From assembly GCA_014529385.2 (NCBI GenBank), contig CM043949.1, positions 109,055,977 through 109,119,976 on the forward strand: 64,000 nt of DNA. Direction: 5' to 3'. The number at the start of each line of letters is the position of its first letter. Positions within the stretch are counted from its first letter, which is position 1. Both the position numbers and the translations under genes were made by a program. Source of the stretch: Adiantum capillus-veneris. Its lineage: Eukaryota > Streptophyta > Polypodiopsida > Polypodiales > Pteridaceae. The notes below the pieces were generated by a model. That model saw nothing but the letters and a program-made list of their open reading frames with translations. It was not told the origin of the DNA and made no database searches. Below are positions 10,547-22,058 of the stretch, one piece after another.

Positions 10547-10972
10547 AATGTAAGGAATACAACTTAAGGATAGTATGAACCTTGTCAATGCTTACAATGC
10601 TACACTAGAGTAAGCAAATGTACAAATTTCTTTTAAATGATCCATGTTTTTGTCTTATAAGACTAATTCTCTTTTTACTTGTGCACAAATTTAAATAGTA
10701 TGCATGCTTAGAATCATGCTTGTGATCGATGATGTCTCTCAAACACCAAGTAGAATTTGTCACTCTACCTTGGGAGAATGAAATGGACTAAAGAGCAGAC
10801 ATGCTTGTGGCATCTATGTCTCCCAAGCACCAAATGGATTAGTCATCCATCTTGGAAAGATTTCGTAGGTAAAAAGGGATCCTCTACTCGCTAAGTAAGA
10901 TTGACTAATGACTAAGGCTTTATCTCTTCTACCTCATAGTCGAGGACGACTATGATTTCAAGAGAGAGGTAA
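10547..10972 (+). other. Gypsy 3' untranslated region and polypurine tract
   Basis: No gene. The sequence GTCGAGGACGAC near 10940 and the purine run AGAGAGAGGTAA (10961-10972) lie directly before the LTR start TGTCATAAAA. They fit the usual 3' end of a plant gypsy element. Confidence 0.7.
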
Positions 10973-11235
10973 TGTCATAAAATCTAATATCTAACCAAAC
11001 CAAATGATTTTCTCATATTAAACTTATCACTTAATGTGGGAGAATAAACGGGAACAAGGGTTAAGATATAGACATGTGCTTATAGATCTATCTCAACACG
11101 GGGCCACTGGTAAAGGGGGCCAAATGGGAGATGGTCTATCAAAGAGCAAGGCTAACCCATGGAGCATAAGACCTTAGGGTTAGCTTCATTGAAGACTTCC
11201 GATAGTTAGTGTGAAAGTCCTTTGACCTTAGGTAA

Positions 11236-11496
11236 GCTAGGGCTGAGCTTGAGGTGGGAACCCGGCCCAAGCTTGAGGTGCTTGAGGTGGGAACCCGGCC
11301 CAAGCTTAAGGTGCTTGAGGTGCTTGATGACTGAGGTGCTTGAGGTGCTTGATGATTGAGATGCTTGAGGTGCTTGACATGCTTGAGATGCTAGGGTTGT
11401 ACTTGAAGTGAGAACCCACAGCCCAAGCTTGAAGTGCTTAAGGGCCAAGCTTGTGGTGGGAACTGGGCCTAGGCTTGAGGGGCTTGAGGTGTCAAA
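11236..11496 (+). repeat. Minisatellite within gypsy LTR
   Basis: Repeated short words GAGGTGCTT and GTGGGAACCCGGCCCAAGCTT alternate irregularly. It looks like a degenerate array of about 9-bp and 33-bp units. Not seen in the surviving part of the 5' LTR, which does not cover this position. Confidence 0.75.
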
Positions 11497-11632
11497 AGTT
11501 AAATATCTAATCCCTACAAGGAGGGGCCGAGCCCTACATGTGGGGGGATGAGAGAGCACACACACACACACACTCACACAAGGCATGCCTAGTACAAAAA
11601 AAGCAAAGGGGACACTTGTCAAGTTCCTCCAC

Positions 11633-11637
11633 ATGTT
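11633..11637. other. Target-site duplication ATGTT (left)
   Basis: ATGTT directly before the copia LTR at 11638. The same five bases follow the other LTR at 16725-16729. This proves a simple copia insertion into the gypsy LTR. Confidence 0.9.
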
Positions 11638-11864
11638 TGTCGGAATTAGGGTTGCAAAGAAACACACACAGTTTGGAGAAGATGAAGGAAGCTCAAGGCA
11701 CACAATAGAGAGAGTGTTAGTTAGTGTGCAATAGAAAGATAGATAGCCCTAGAGTGATGGGCGTATATACCATGCTTGGGGGAAAAAACCTCCTAAAGAG
11801 GGAAAAAATGCCCCGGCGGTCCTAGTGTGTTCACACACATCACTACCACATGTATATGGTAACA
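11638..11864 (-). repeat. Copia 3' LTR
   Basis: On the minus strand it starts TGTTACCATATACATG and ends CCTAATTCCGACA. It follows the purine tract whose complement lies at 11865-11880. The downstream (3') LTR relative to the element. Confidence 0.92.
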
Positions 11865-11939
11865 AATCCCCCCTGGAGTGATGCGGTGAACGAGAGATGG
11901 CACATGAGTAAAGGGAAGTGCCATGCCCTGAGCACATGA

Positions 11940-14900
11940 TCAGTCCACAAAGGGGAGTAAGCCCAAAGCTTTGCGGAAAGCTTCAAACTTTTCACGAGAC
12001 AATGCCTTTGTGAAAAGATCTGCAAGGTTGTCCTGTGTTGGCACGTAAGCCAAGTTGATCTCTCCTGCTGAGAGCCTCTCCTGACATAGTGGTAATGCAC
12101 CTCAATGTGCTTTGTGCGAGCATGAAAAACTGGGTTCCTCACAACTACCAATGCGCTGTGACTGTCAGTGTAGATAGTGTTGGCAGTGTCCTGTCCAAAA
12201 CCCAAATCAGCCATAAGGCGTCTGAGCCATACACACTCAACCGTAGCTGTGAAGACTGCCTTGTACTCAGCCTCACAACTCGAAGTGGACACAATAGGTT
12301 TCTTCTTTCTCAACCATGATATACATGAACTGCCAAGCATGAAACAAAAACCACTTGTGGGCACTCGCGTGTCAAAACAACCAGCCCAATCTGAGTCCGA
12401 AAAAGCATGTAAGCCTGGTGGCAATGATCCCCCCTTGGGTTAAAACAATCCAATATGTAAAGTGCCACTAAGTTAGTAGAAAATCCTCTTGACAGCCTGC
12501 CAATCCTTAGACCTTGGTCTATGCATAAATCTGCTGACCTGTGATACAACAAACTGAATATCCAGCCTTGTGTTGCATACATAAATGAGGCAGCCACCAA
12601 CAGTTTGATAAAGAGTGACATCAGCAGGATCGCCAGCATCATGTAGACTCAACTTCAAACTTGTTTCCATGGGAGTGGCAATAGGTTTGCAATCCTTAAG
12701 TCCAAACTTACATAGCAATGTCTCTATGTAACTTTTCTGACACAAGGCAATAGCACCATCACATTGCTTAAACTATATACCCAAGTAATGATGCAACAAC
12801 CCCAAATATTTCATCTTGAAAGTAGCATTCAAATCAACCTTAAATTCAGCAATATGTCTCTCATTTGGTCCAGTGATCAACAAATCATCAACCTAAAGAA
12901 CCACAATGAGAAGTACATCACCCTCACGCTTTACATACAACTGCTTTCTGTTGGACTATTACGAAAGCCTCGTTTGACCAAATGAGTGTCAGCTTTCTCA
13001 TACCAAGCACAAGGAGATTGCTTCAACACATACAAAGACTTCTTACATCTGCACACTTTGTCCTCTTGTCCTTTTATGACAAAACCGTGAGGCTGCGTTA
13101 CATAAACTTCCTCAAATATGTCACCATTCAAGAAAGCAGTAACAATGTCTGATTGATGTACATCCCAACCAAAATGAGCTGCTAATGCACATAGAAAATG
13201 CGCAGTAGTCATACGACAAGTGGGAGCAAAAGTCTCTTCATAATCTATGCCTTTTTGCTGTCCATAACCCTTTGCAACAAGTCGAGCCTTATGGCGATCG
13301 ATCTCACCATTAGGCTTGCGTTTCAACTTGTAAACCCACTTCATACCAATGGCCTTTTTTCCAGGAGGCAAATCAAATAAAGTCCATGTGTCATTTTCTA
13401 TAAGTGCATCATATTCTGATTGTACAGTAGCCATCCAATTTTCTAAATTCTGTTGTTCATCAAAAGACAGAGGCTTATCAACATCATGTAAGCTAGACAC
13501 AGCCAACACATAACAATCTGATGCATAAGATGCATGGCGAGAGCCTGAACAAGTACGACTAGACAAAGGTGCATCCAATTTACTGTCACGCAAAGTGTGC
13601 ACTAGTCATTTTGGCATACCTCTAGCCTGCTCATTTTCAGTCCTTTCCTCATCAAGTACATCATGTACATCTGCATCAGTAATAGGCTGATCTGTAACAT
13701 TTTTAGAAACCCCCATAGGCTGTACATTTGCCTCATTGGAACTTACATTTGTATTTCCACCGCTGAAAAGAGGCAACAAAGTGTCATAAATGTCATGTGA
13801 GCTTACATTACTCTCTCTAGTACATGACAGCAAGGGCTGAACAGAATCTTCCACAAACACTACATCTCGTGAGACCAGAATACGTTTTGTTTGCGGATGA
13901 TACAACCTGTAACCTTTGCTTTCAGCACTATAACCAACAAAAATACATTTGACAGCCTTATAATCCAATGTTCTGCGTTGTGTTTGTGGCACCAAAGCAT
14001 ATGCCAAACAATCAAAAGCACGCATGTGCTCAATAGAAGGCTTTCTATCACGCCATGCTTCATATGGAGTAATAGACTGCAAAGCTTTTGTAGGACACCT
14101 GTTTAGTACATAAGTGGCACACATGATGGCCTCAAGCCAAAAAGAATGCGGCAAAGCTTGACTTTTGACCATACATCGTGCCATTTCCGTAAGTGACCTC
14201 TTTTTCCTCTCAGCAACACCATTTTGTTGAGGTGTATAAGGCACTGTACATTGGTGTTTTATCCCACGACTAGCCAGAAATGCATTGAATTCATGAGACA
14301 TATAATCCCCCCCCGATCGGAACGGAGGGTGCCCATAGTACATTTCAAGACATTTTCAGCCATAGCCAGAAATTTTTTGAAGCACATAAAAACTTCAGAC
14401 TTCTCTTTAAGCGGAAATACCCATGCATGCCTGGAGTAATCATCAATGAAAGTCACGAAGTAAAGATAGTTGCTAAGGAAGGAGTTTGCATGGGCCCACA
14501 AATAATACTATGCACAAGCTGTAACCTGCATGTGGCCCGAACTGAACCATCCTTTGGAAACTTAGAACGCTGCATCTTACCCAAAATACAGCCTTCACAA
14601 ACATGTTTGACAGGTGCTTCAAGAGGCGGCAAAGAAGCAACCATATCAGATTTCTACAAACGCAGCAAACTAGCAAAATTCAGATGACCAAAACGTGCAT
14701 GCCAAAGTTTTGCATATAAAATAGCTCTTGAATCTTCAACAGCATTTGCAAAATTTTATCCACACTTGTCATACAAAGTGAGCTTATACAGCCCACGGCA
14801 CAAAAGGCCAGATGCAACAATTTCATCCAAAACTGAGATCATGAACTGTACATCTATCATCCACAAATTTGACTACAAGTCCAAGTCTAGCAAGTGCGGA

Positions 14901-16230
14901 TACAGACAAGAGATTCTTCTTGATCCCAGGTACATAAAATGCATTAACAAGTGTGAAGGAACTTCCATTCGCAGTAGTGAGCACAATCTTTCCAACACCC
15001 TGAACCAGATAAGAGGCATTGTTGGCACAAGTGACTGAATTCCCATGAGGGACAGACTCGAGAGAGGTAAACAATTCACGATGTGAGGTAATGTGCTTTG
15101 TAGCACCACTGTCGAAATACCACACATAATCTGCAGCAACTAACAAGCATGCATCATGGACAATAGGATTGTAAGTGCACTCTGCACTAAAAGTCCATTC
15201 TGCATCAACATCAGCAACACACTCTCCTTTCACCGAAGACTCAACAATGGCTGCATTTGTAGTGGAACCAGCATTTGCAGTGGAACCACCCTCTTTCTTC
15301 TTAGCCTCTTTGGCCTTCAACTTAGGACACGACTTGATCAAGTGATCATTAGCTTTACAATAATGGCAACGCATTTTCTTTTTACCCTTATCATCGGAAT
15401 TTCCCAGACAAATTGCTGCCAGCAGAAGCATTTGGAACAGAAGTTTTGCCACTCGCAACAGAACCATAAGAAGTGGCTGCATTGCTGTTACCACCCTTTC
15501 TTTGAGAAGCAATAAAAGCCTGTTCAACTGCACGCTGCTTAGTCCTGTTTTTTTTGGAAAGTGACTCTTGCAACCGGATTGTGCATAATGCATCAAACTT
15601 GACAACTTCAAGATTTCCTTGGGTCATCAGTCTCCAAGAACTAGCAAAAGTATGGTAGGAATCTGGTAAGGCATCAAGAACAGTGTGCACAAGGGAACCG
15701 TCTGAAATGACTTCACCTGCAGAAATAAGTTGCTCATTGATATCCTTGACACTAGCAAGGAAAATGTCCATATCATCTTCCTCATGCATAATCTTCGACT
15801 CCAGCTCTTTACGCAGCAAAGCAATTTTAGCCTCATTGCGGCTTGCATAAAGACCTGCTAGAATATCCCAAGCTTGTTTTGCAGATTTTGTTGAACGGAT
15901 GTGAGGAACATTGGTGCGCTTCACAAATAACACTTCACAGATAACGCAATCAATGCATGAGCCTGTACATCCTTTACATCCCAATGAGCTTGTTCTACCG
16001 TAGGCAAAACAACTCTAATAGAAGCAATCCTTGCAGCAAGACCTGCAACATCCTCAACATCGCCTACATGCTCAGAACCAGGACGTACATCAATGCCCTG
16101 CACAATATTCTAGATGCCCTTTGACATAAGAACATGTTGCATCATGTAAGCCCACATAGGGTAATTGTCCCCATCCAACTTTGTCCTCAACAACAAACAT
16201 CTTGAACACATATGTGTTGTTGTCAGCCAT
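11940..16230 (-). pseudogene. Ty1-copia gag-pol polyprotein (decayed)
   Basis: Start ATG at 16230 (MADNNTYVFKMF). An extra base near 16190 shifts the frame of the gag, and KGI* follows in the restored frame. A 14-bp tandem duplication near 15920-15950 gives another shift. Then come the zinc knuckle (CHYCKANDHLIKSC, near 15370), protease YFDSGATKHIT (near 15110), integrase zinc region (HARFGHLNF, CEGCILGK) and core ([22 protein letters not shown]). RT follows (KWVYKLKRKP, DIVTAFLNGD), in which the catalytic Tyr codon is now a stop (L*VDDLL near 12890). RNase H ends near 11940. At least eight lesions; dead. Confidence 0.93.
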
Positions 16231-16483
16231 GGTAAATGTTGTACCTGATGTGAAAACTGCCTGAAAATAGGAGAAATGGAGCGGGAACAACACGTGCTAT
16301 ATAGCACAAACCGTAGAAGACTGTAAGGCAACTATTATGCAAAAATCCGCACTAACAAAAATTTTGTCATTTTTGCATAATATCTGTAGACCTGCAAACG
16401 CTCACCAAACCTCACTGTAATTGGAGAAAGTGAGCAGGCGTGTATTGGAGCAACTGGTGACTAAGCCCGGGAGGGCATAACCT

Positions 16484-16495
16484 GCTTTGATACCA
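16484..16495 (-). other. Copia primer-binding site
   Basis: On the minus strand the sequence is TGGTATCAAAGC, two bases after the LTR end. It is complementary to initiator methionine tRNA with one mismatch. The plus-strand copy at 57504-57515 has the perfect form TGGTATCAGAGC. Confidence 0.88.
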
Positions 16496-16497
16496 AT

Positions 16498-16724
16498 TGT
16501 TGGAATTAGGTTTGCAGAGAAACACACACAGCTTGGAGAAGACAAAGGAAGCTCAAGACACACAATAGAGAGAGTGTTACTTAGTGTGCAATAGAAAGAT
16601 AGATAGACCTGGAGTGATGGGCGTATATACAATGCTCAGGGGAGAAAACCTCCTAAAGAGGGAAAAAATGCCCCGGTGGTCCTAGTGTGTTCACACACAT
16701 CACTACGACATGTATATGGTAACA
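16498..16724 (-). repeat. Copia 5' LTR
   Basis: The upstream LTR of the minus-strand element; TG...CA ends, 227 bp. The promoter would lie here, with a TATA-like GTATATA near 16620-16630 on the minus strand. Confidence 0.92.
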
Positions 16725-16729
16725 ATGTT
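16725..16729. other. Target-site duplication ATGTT (right)
   Basis: Matches 11633-11637 exactly. Confidence 0.9.
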
Positions 16730-17687
16730 GCCCTCATTGTGTGCCTGAAGCCCATTGGTTGGCCATCCAAGGGGTCCAATGATAATTTAGGAGATTTAAT
16801 TGATTGATTTTGCATTTATCAAGTCCTCTCTCTCAAATGGGAAAGGGGGACACTTGTCCCAAGGCTACCTTTGTTGCTTGGTATAACTCCTTCTTATGAT
16901 TGGCTAGGCCTGGAGGGGTCCAATGAGCTTCAAGCATGAGCTAGAAGGGGGGGTCGACCAAAGCAAGCTAGGGGGTATACTCTCCCACACACACACACAC
17001 CCTCACACACACTCTCATTATGAAATGTGCGAAGTGCAAGAGCTCCCTCTCCTTCTCCAAGCAAGTAGAGGTTGAGAGCCTACACCAACACTCTTGGCTA
17101 TGGAGTGCAAATCCAACCAAGGGCCATGCTTCAATGCTTAAGCTTGCCATCTTCTCTATCTTCATTACTATGCTATTATGTATGCTAGCAAGAAGAGTTA
17201 TGATAAATGAGGAGCTAATTCTTTTGCCTATGAAATGGTTCTTCTTCCTCTTCCCTACCCTCATTCCTTGCTAGCTCTCTCCACCTTCGAAGGTGGTTGA
17301 GGTCTTGGGACTGAGGCTTGGGAGAGTTAAAGCTTTCTCCAAAGTTTATGTTATGCTTGTGATGCATGAAGCTTTTCATCTTCATTGCATCACCTAGGTC
17401 ACAAGGAACACAAAGATTGTATTATAACAAGTCTCTCTTAATGGGAGAAATCATAATACAGATGCCTATTGAAGGGGGGACCGGCTCCACCTAAATCCGG
17501 TCCTCCATTGTTGTCATTTTCTCTAAATTCTCTCTCTTGCAAAAGTATTGTTCATGCCAAGTTAACTAATTGCTATGATTATGTTGTTATCTTTAACTAT
17601 GTTCACCCGCTATGCTCAAAAAGTAATTTCTTAAAAGTATTCTCATTAATTTCCGCTACTATCAAGTTAATAGGGCAATCCATTACA
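16730..17687 (+). repeat. Gypsy 3' LTR, 3' portion
   Basis: Resumes the gypsy LTR after the copia insertion. From about 17285 it matches the 5' LTR fragment at 648-1044 to the common end CCATTACA. It includes a (CA)n stretch near 16984-17011. No gene is present; the open frames here are chance ones inside the LTR. Confidence 0.83.
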
Positions 17688-18780
17688 AGGTCTAGTAGTA
17701 CCTTTGCCAAGGGCTCTGTCAACAACTATGTTAATCATTGTTAGTAGCTCCTCACATGAAGATTTGTTGGCAGCTGCTTTGTCAGCACCTTCGTTAATCT
17801 TGGTCATTGGCTCCTCACAATAGCCACTACTGAAGCTCGTTGGCCTCCCAATTGGCCTTGCTCCCAAATTGAGTCCCAATTGGTGTTGTGAATAGAGATC
17901 TATTGTCGGTGTTGCGAACAAAGAGCTGAGTGTCTCAAGCTACAGGCTTCAATAGGGCAAAGGTGAAGGCTAAGGTGTTTAAGGTTTAAGGATCTCTTTT
18001 TGAGCCTTAGGTCTTTCTTAGACAATGTTAAGGCCATTGCAGTGCTGAACATGTCTTTTGATACTCCAATCTCATGCACAAGCAAGAGTTCTCTTGCAGT
18101 TGCAACTGCTCCAAAGAAGGACCACACTGCTTGACAAGAAGCAAGGATTACAGATCTAGAGGCTAAGGCTCAAAAACTCATTGAGGAGAATGGAAAACTA
18201 AAGGAACGCTTGCATAAACTTGAGGATGGGAAAGAAGTAGAGAACCAAGCTCTGCTTGCAAAGGCACAAGAATTCAAATCCTCCCTTGCCAAGAGTGTCA
18301 TGGCAATCCAAAAGAAATCTCACAAGGCAGCACATAAAAATATTGACACCAAGATACAAGCGTCCCTCCCTACAAGAGTGCCAACTACAAGAATCTCTTG
18401 GCCTCAATGTCAAGATTGGGGGGCCTTGCCCACCATGGTGCATTGACAAGGACACCCTCGAAGAAGCAATCACCAAACTTCTTGATATTCTTCAACTAGT
18501 TCAGATCAAGCCAAAAATTGTTTCTTGGATCAACAACACACATAGGCATGTGCCACCCAACCTCTTTCAAGGACAAAGAGGAGTGGATCAAGTTGCTACG
18601 CCAATCCCAACTCTTGAAGGGAATAAAGCTTTGGATTGCCGAAGAATTAACCATGACACAACTCAAGATGAAAGCAGGCTAACTCAACAAGATGCACGAA
18701 GCCCGCAAGCAAGGTAAATGGGCACTCTATCAAGGCGGTAAATCCATCATCCAAGAGTTTCAAACTCCCAAACCAGCTAA
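17688..18780 (+). pseudogene. Degenerate coiled-coil ORF, unknown
   Basis: About 18135-18350 on the plus strand reads as a heptad-rich helix (ARITDLEAKAQKLIEENGK, then LKERLHKLEDGKEVENQ, then KAQEFKSSLAKSV). A frame change near 18350-18370 leads into QECQLQESLGLNVKIGG and EEAITKLLDILQLVQ in the frame that stays open to 18717. The two pieces together suggest one former protein of over 190 residues with an N-terminal coiled coil. I do not recognise the family; it may be a retrotransposon accessory product. 17688-18130 shows nothing clear. Confidence 0.4.
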
Positions 18781-18932
18781 CTACTCACTTGAACCCCCTT
18801 AGGTTTTTGATCTTTTCTTATACCCTTTCGATGGACCCTCAGTCCTTAATTGATATGTATCAAACGCCCTCATATACTTAGAGCGATTGTTATCTTTTGT
18901 TTTGGTCCCATGGGTCATATCTAACCTCTGTG

Positions 18933-18938
18933 GATGAT

Positions 18939-18975
<37 letters not shown>

Positions 18976-18990
18976 ATCTATCTATCTTTA
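18933..18990 (+). repeat. (TC)n and (TCTA)n microsatellite
   Basis: A run of TC dinucleotides passes into TCTATCTATCT. The surrounding 18780-19400 holds no gene that I can support; part of it may be the 3' end of the minus-strand gypsy element. Confidence 0.9.
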
Positions 18991-19399
18991 TGTAAATATA
19001 TGCAACCTTCGCAACTCTATTGCTTTCAACCATTGAGAGAATCCACAACATGTGTAATCTTAGTGACTCTCTTCTATCAAGGACCAATGGAGGAAGGTGT
19101 CAAAAGGGAGGGTAGAAGGCAAGATACAGGGGAGGAGACCCATAACTCACGAACCACATGCGGGGAGGTGGGACGAGGAGAGGGTGGGGTGCAGAGGAAT
19201 GTTGGGGGGTGAGACAGAGAATCTTGGTAGCTATTGAATTTAATTTCGTCATTTTTCATTATATGGGATGCCCATGATGGTGTAGTTGTGGTGACGCAAG
19301 TAAATTTGAGCTTGTAAGCTTTTATTCTCCGAGACTAGAAGGAGCTTGAACAATGACTCTCCACCCAACCACATATATAGGCACCCCCGGGCTCTGTCC

Positions 19400-20028
19400 A
19401 GACTGGCCCCTGACTTGACATTACTCTCCCCTTGGAGAAGACTTTTCATCCTAAAAAACAAAAGTGGGAAATCTCTTCTTAAGAACACTAATGTTTTCCC
19501 AAGTGACACCTTTTGTAGGTATGTCTTTCCACTTGACTAATCCTTGTCGATGTACATGATGGCGCATATGTAGATCATGATACTAGAAAATACGCTCAGG
19601 TTTAGACAGCTGGGTTGGAGGCTCAATGAAATCAACCAAAATCTATTGGTCAATAACATTTTCATCCTTATGTAAGCGTTTACATAAATGACCTACATGA
19701 AATACCAAATGAATGCAAAAGTGCGCAGGTGATGAGAGCTTGAAGTCCATATCACCAACTCGCTTGAGTGTCTTGTAAGGCCTACAATACCTCGGAGATA
19801 ATTTAGGTGTTGGCTCAGTCTTTAGACTTTCTAAATGCTCTGGCACGTGCAAAAATTCCTCTTCCCCGTCCCTGAAGGTAACTTGCCGACGTTTCTCATC
19901 GGCATACATTTTATACCGATCATGTGCTTGTCAAACATTTTGACGAGCCAGTCTCAGCATTTCTATGTGGTCTCGGAGGAAATCCTTGACCCGCTTAAGC
20001 TTCTCAATCACCAACCCCACCGTAATTG
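19400..20028 (-). pseudogene. Ty3-gypsy integrase C-terminus with chromodomain
   Basis: Minus strand. VGLVIEKLKRVKDFLRDH near 20020-19960 leads to the DRYKMYADEKRRQVTF segment, the FHVGHLCKRL end of the SH3-like domain near 19670, and then a chromodomain: PERIF*YHDLHMRHHVHRQG, LVKWKDIPTKGVTWE and VLKKRFPTFVF down to about 19450. It is a chromovirus-type integrase end. Stops after RQNV and PERIF and frame changes disable it. Its upstream part lies at 21861-22045, separated by the insertion at 20034-21855. Confidence 0.85.
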
Positions 20029-20033
20029 TTGAT
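20029..20033. other. Target-site duplication GTTGA (left)
   Basis: GTTGA occurs directly left of 20034 and again at 21856-21860. Removing 20034-21860 restores the integrase reading frame (QSRS joined to TITVGLVIEK), which supports the duplication. Confidence 0.75.
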
Positions 20034-21855
20034 CGAGTTTTATAAAACACCAAGCAAAATTTTTCATGCAAACAAAATACCGAGCGAGTCATACATCTAA
20101 TCAAGGAAAAGATTGACTAAAAATCGTGATTTGTCCACTGGTTTACAAAAGGAAGCCAATATAACACAATTTTAATTTATGCTCATACTGCCATCAAAGA
20201 GATGTTGCGAGATGATGACATGCAACCGAATCATCAAGCTTGCTCGTGGGAGAGTAGAGACTAATCGTACTAACTAATGTGCATGGTGACATTGAAGAGA
20301 TTCCCTTGCATAATGACTTATAAGCCATCTCTCTAGAGACTACAATATAGAATTCAATTTGCAATAAAGTATATTTTAAGAATATTTCACTTTAATTTTT
20401 AGTGAAATATAGACAGACAATAGAAAATTACAACTTTGATCTCACTTTTATATTATGTAGATACACTTTGTTCTAACACTTAGCAAAAGAAATGTGGACA
20501 TGACCTAAAACCTTGCAAGATATTTTGTGTCAAATTAAAGAGGTTTTATTATTATGATATTATGCGAAAGAGATAAATATTGATAATTTTGATCTATCAC
20601 CATGAAAATTCTCATAATCCTACGAAAGATCATGGCATTGAGATGTCGCGAAAACCTTGAAAGTAAATATCCATACATTTTATTATAAAGAAAAAAGATT
20701 CATAAAAGCTTTGGGCTAATCTAAATTTTTATAGTTTTGGAATTTGACAATTTTGACGACAGTGTTGCATCCGCAACGTCCCAAAACCCTAGAATGAGTG
20801 CCCATAGGTCTCATTTTGACACTTGAAGACTGGGTTTCAGGGCAAAAAAGGTCCCGAAACCGCCCTAAAGTGTCCTGTACCGATGTGGGACCCTTTTGGG
20901 CAGTTTCTCAGTGGAATTTCACAATTTTGACCACATAATTAGTCGTTTCTAGGATTTTCGACGATTTTGAACGTAATCATGTGACCAAAATTGTGGAATT
21001 CCATCCGTAAACTTCCCAAAAGGGTCTTTAAGGCAGTTTCGGGACTTTTTTGGCAAGAAACCCCGACTCCTGGTGTCAGAATGATGCAGATGGGCAGTCC
21101 TTTCTAGGATTTTGGGATTTTTTAGACGCAATGGTGTGTTTAAAATTATCAAATTCTAGCAAATATAAAAAATTAGATTAATTTAAGATTTTTTAAAGCT
21201 TTGTACTTCATTTTGAGATCAAAATTCCGTCTCTAAACTCATAGTGAGACGTATGAATATTTACATTTAAGATTTTGGGACATTTAAAATACAATTTTAT
21301 AGTAAAAAATATTTATATCTCTCATATTGTTATGTATTGAAACATCAATGAATTACTTTGGATAACCATAAATATTTTAGGAGGGGACTAGATCATTTTT
21401 AAGTCAAACATCTCTTACTTGGGTGATATATGAGGCACATGGCTCCTTCATTTTAAGTAAAATTTCTTTGATTTTGAGCTCATACTTATGTTTTTTATAC
21501 GTGTTTTTTTAATGATTTCATGTAAGACTATCAAGACATTGTTTTCTATTGGTGCTTGTAATGTCCTATTGTTTGTAGAAATCAAGAATATATAGCTTCT
21601 AGTATTTAATTCATCTTTCATCTTTTGTGTAGGCTCATTTGTAGAATCTTGTGGTCAATAGAAATTTTGTGATGAAACTACTTGTTAACATTTTTGTAGC
21701 AATACCACCGTCTCTCATCTCTCCAGATGTTTTAGCCATACTTTGTGTGATTGCTTTGATTTTTGTAATGACGGTAGAATATCATAGTTTTGGTCATCTT
21801 CGCTCGAAATTATACTTTGCTCGGCTTTTTTCACTCAAACAATGGAAATGCTCCA
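20034..21855. mobile_element. 1.8-kb insertion with central foldback
   Basis: Inserted in the minus-strand gypsy integrase with a 5-bp duplication GTTGA. Ends are TCGAGTTTTATAAAAC on the left and GGAAATGCTCCA on the right, which are not obvious inverted repeats of each other. A+T-rich, no open frame of note. The centre is a long imperfect inverted repeat (20570-21320). It may be a non-autonomous element or a foldback transposon with decayed ends. Confidence 0.6.
20570..21320. repeat. Long imperfect inverted repeat
   Basis: The two arms meet near 20952. Left-arm words such as CCCAAAACCCTAGAATG, GGTCCCGAAACCGCCCTAAAG, GACCCTTTTGGGCAGTTTC and GGAATTTCACAATTTTGACC recur as reverse complements in 20955-21120. 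Outer parts (TAAATATCCATAC, AAAGCTTTGGG, ATCTAAATTTTTATA) recur in 21120-21280. Identity by eye is roughly 75-85%. A transcript would fold into a hairpin of over 300 bp. Confidence 0.82.
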
Positions 21856-21860
21856 GTTGA

Positions 21861-22045
21861 CCTTGATTGAAAACCATACATAGGCATGAAAAGACTAAAA
21901 TCAATCATCGAATGCTTAGCATTATAGTAAGAAACTCGAGAATAGGGAGAGAATTTTGCTAATTTGATTGCTTTTTGCTAACGTATGCTCGTAGCATATC
22001 CTCTAGCACTTGGCTAACACTTTCAATTTGACCATCCATTTTAAG
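21861..22045 (-). pseudogene. Ty3-gypsy integrase core, end fragment
   Basis: Minus strand: LKMDGQIESVSQVLEDMLRA and YVSKKQSN, then a stop in place of Trp, QNSLPILEF, and in a shifted frame NAKHSMIDFSLFMPMYGFQS. This is the end of a gypsy integrase core, including the catalytic Glu region. It joins 20028-19400 across the 1.8-kb insertion. It ends abruptly near 22050, where a plus-strand protease begins, so a rearrangement separates the two. Confidence 0.75.
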
Positions 22046-22058
22046 ATGATCTATAGTA

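Larger units (their letters stand above)
10973..11637 (+). repeat. Gypsy 3' LTR, 5' portion
   Basis: Starts with TG directly after the purine tract and runs to the copia insertion at 11638. It contains a degenerate minisatellite at 11236-11496 and a (CA)n run near 11556-11572. Together with 16730-17687 it makes an LTR of about 1,623 bp. Confidence 0.78.
11638..16724 (-). mobile_element. Full-length Ty1-copia element, minus strand
   Basis: Two 227-bp LTRs (11638-11864 and 16498-16724) bound an internal region with primer-binding site, gag-pol and polypurine tract, all on the minus strand. It is flanked by ATGTT on both sides. By eye the LTRs differ at about 16 of 227 positions, so the insertion is not recent. 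Domain order is gag, protease, integrase, RT, RNase H, as in copia. The coding region is heavily broken. It belongs to the same family as the partial copies at 1-647 and 57275-61378. Confidence 0.95.
648..17687 (+). mobile_element. Large Ty3-gypsy retrotransposon, nested and decayed
   Basis: The outer element of a nest. The 3' part of its 5' LTR (648-1044) is repeated at about 17285-17687, both ending in TTACA. The internal region holds a primer-binding site, gag-pol, a 4.4-kb insertion and the integrase C-terminus, and ends in a purine tract. The 3' LTR starts TGTCATAAAA at 10973 and is about 1.62 kb once the copia insertion is removed. Reverse transcriptase precedes integrase, which is the gypsy order. 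Frameshifts and stops throughout show it is dead. The bases after the LTR end are AGGTC; the left flank is not in the window. Confidence 0.85.

Noticed and set aside
16980-17020. Short CA/TC arrays as CRISPR-like repeats
   Set aside because: No spaced repeat structure; plain microsatellites in a plant LTR.
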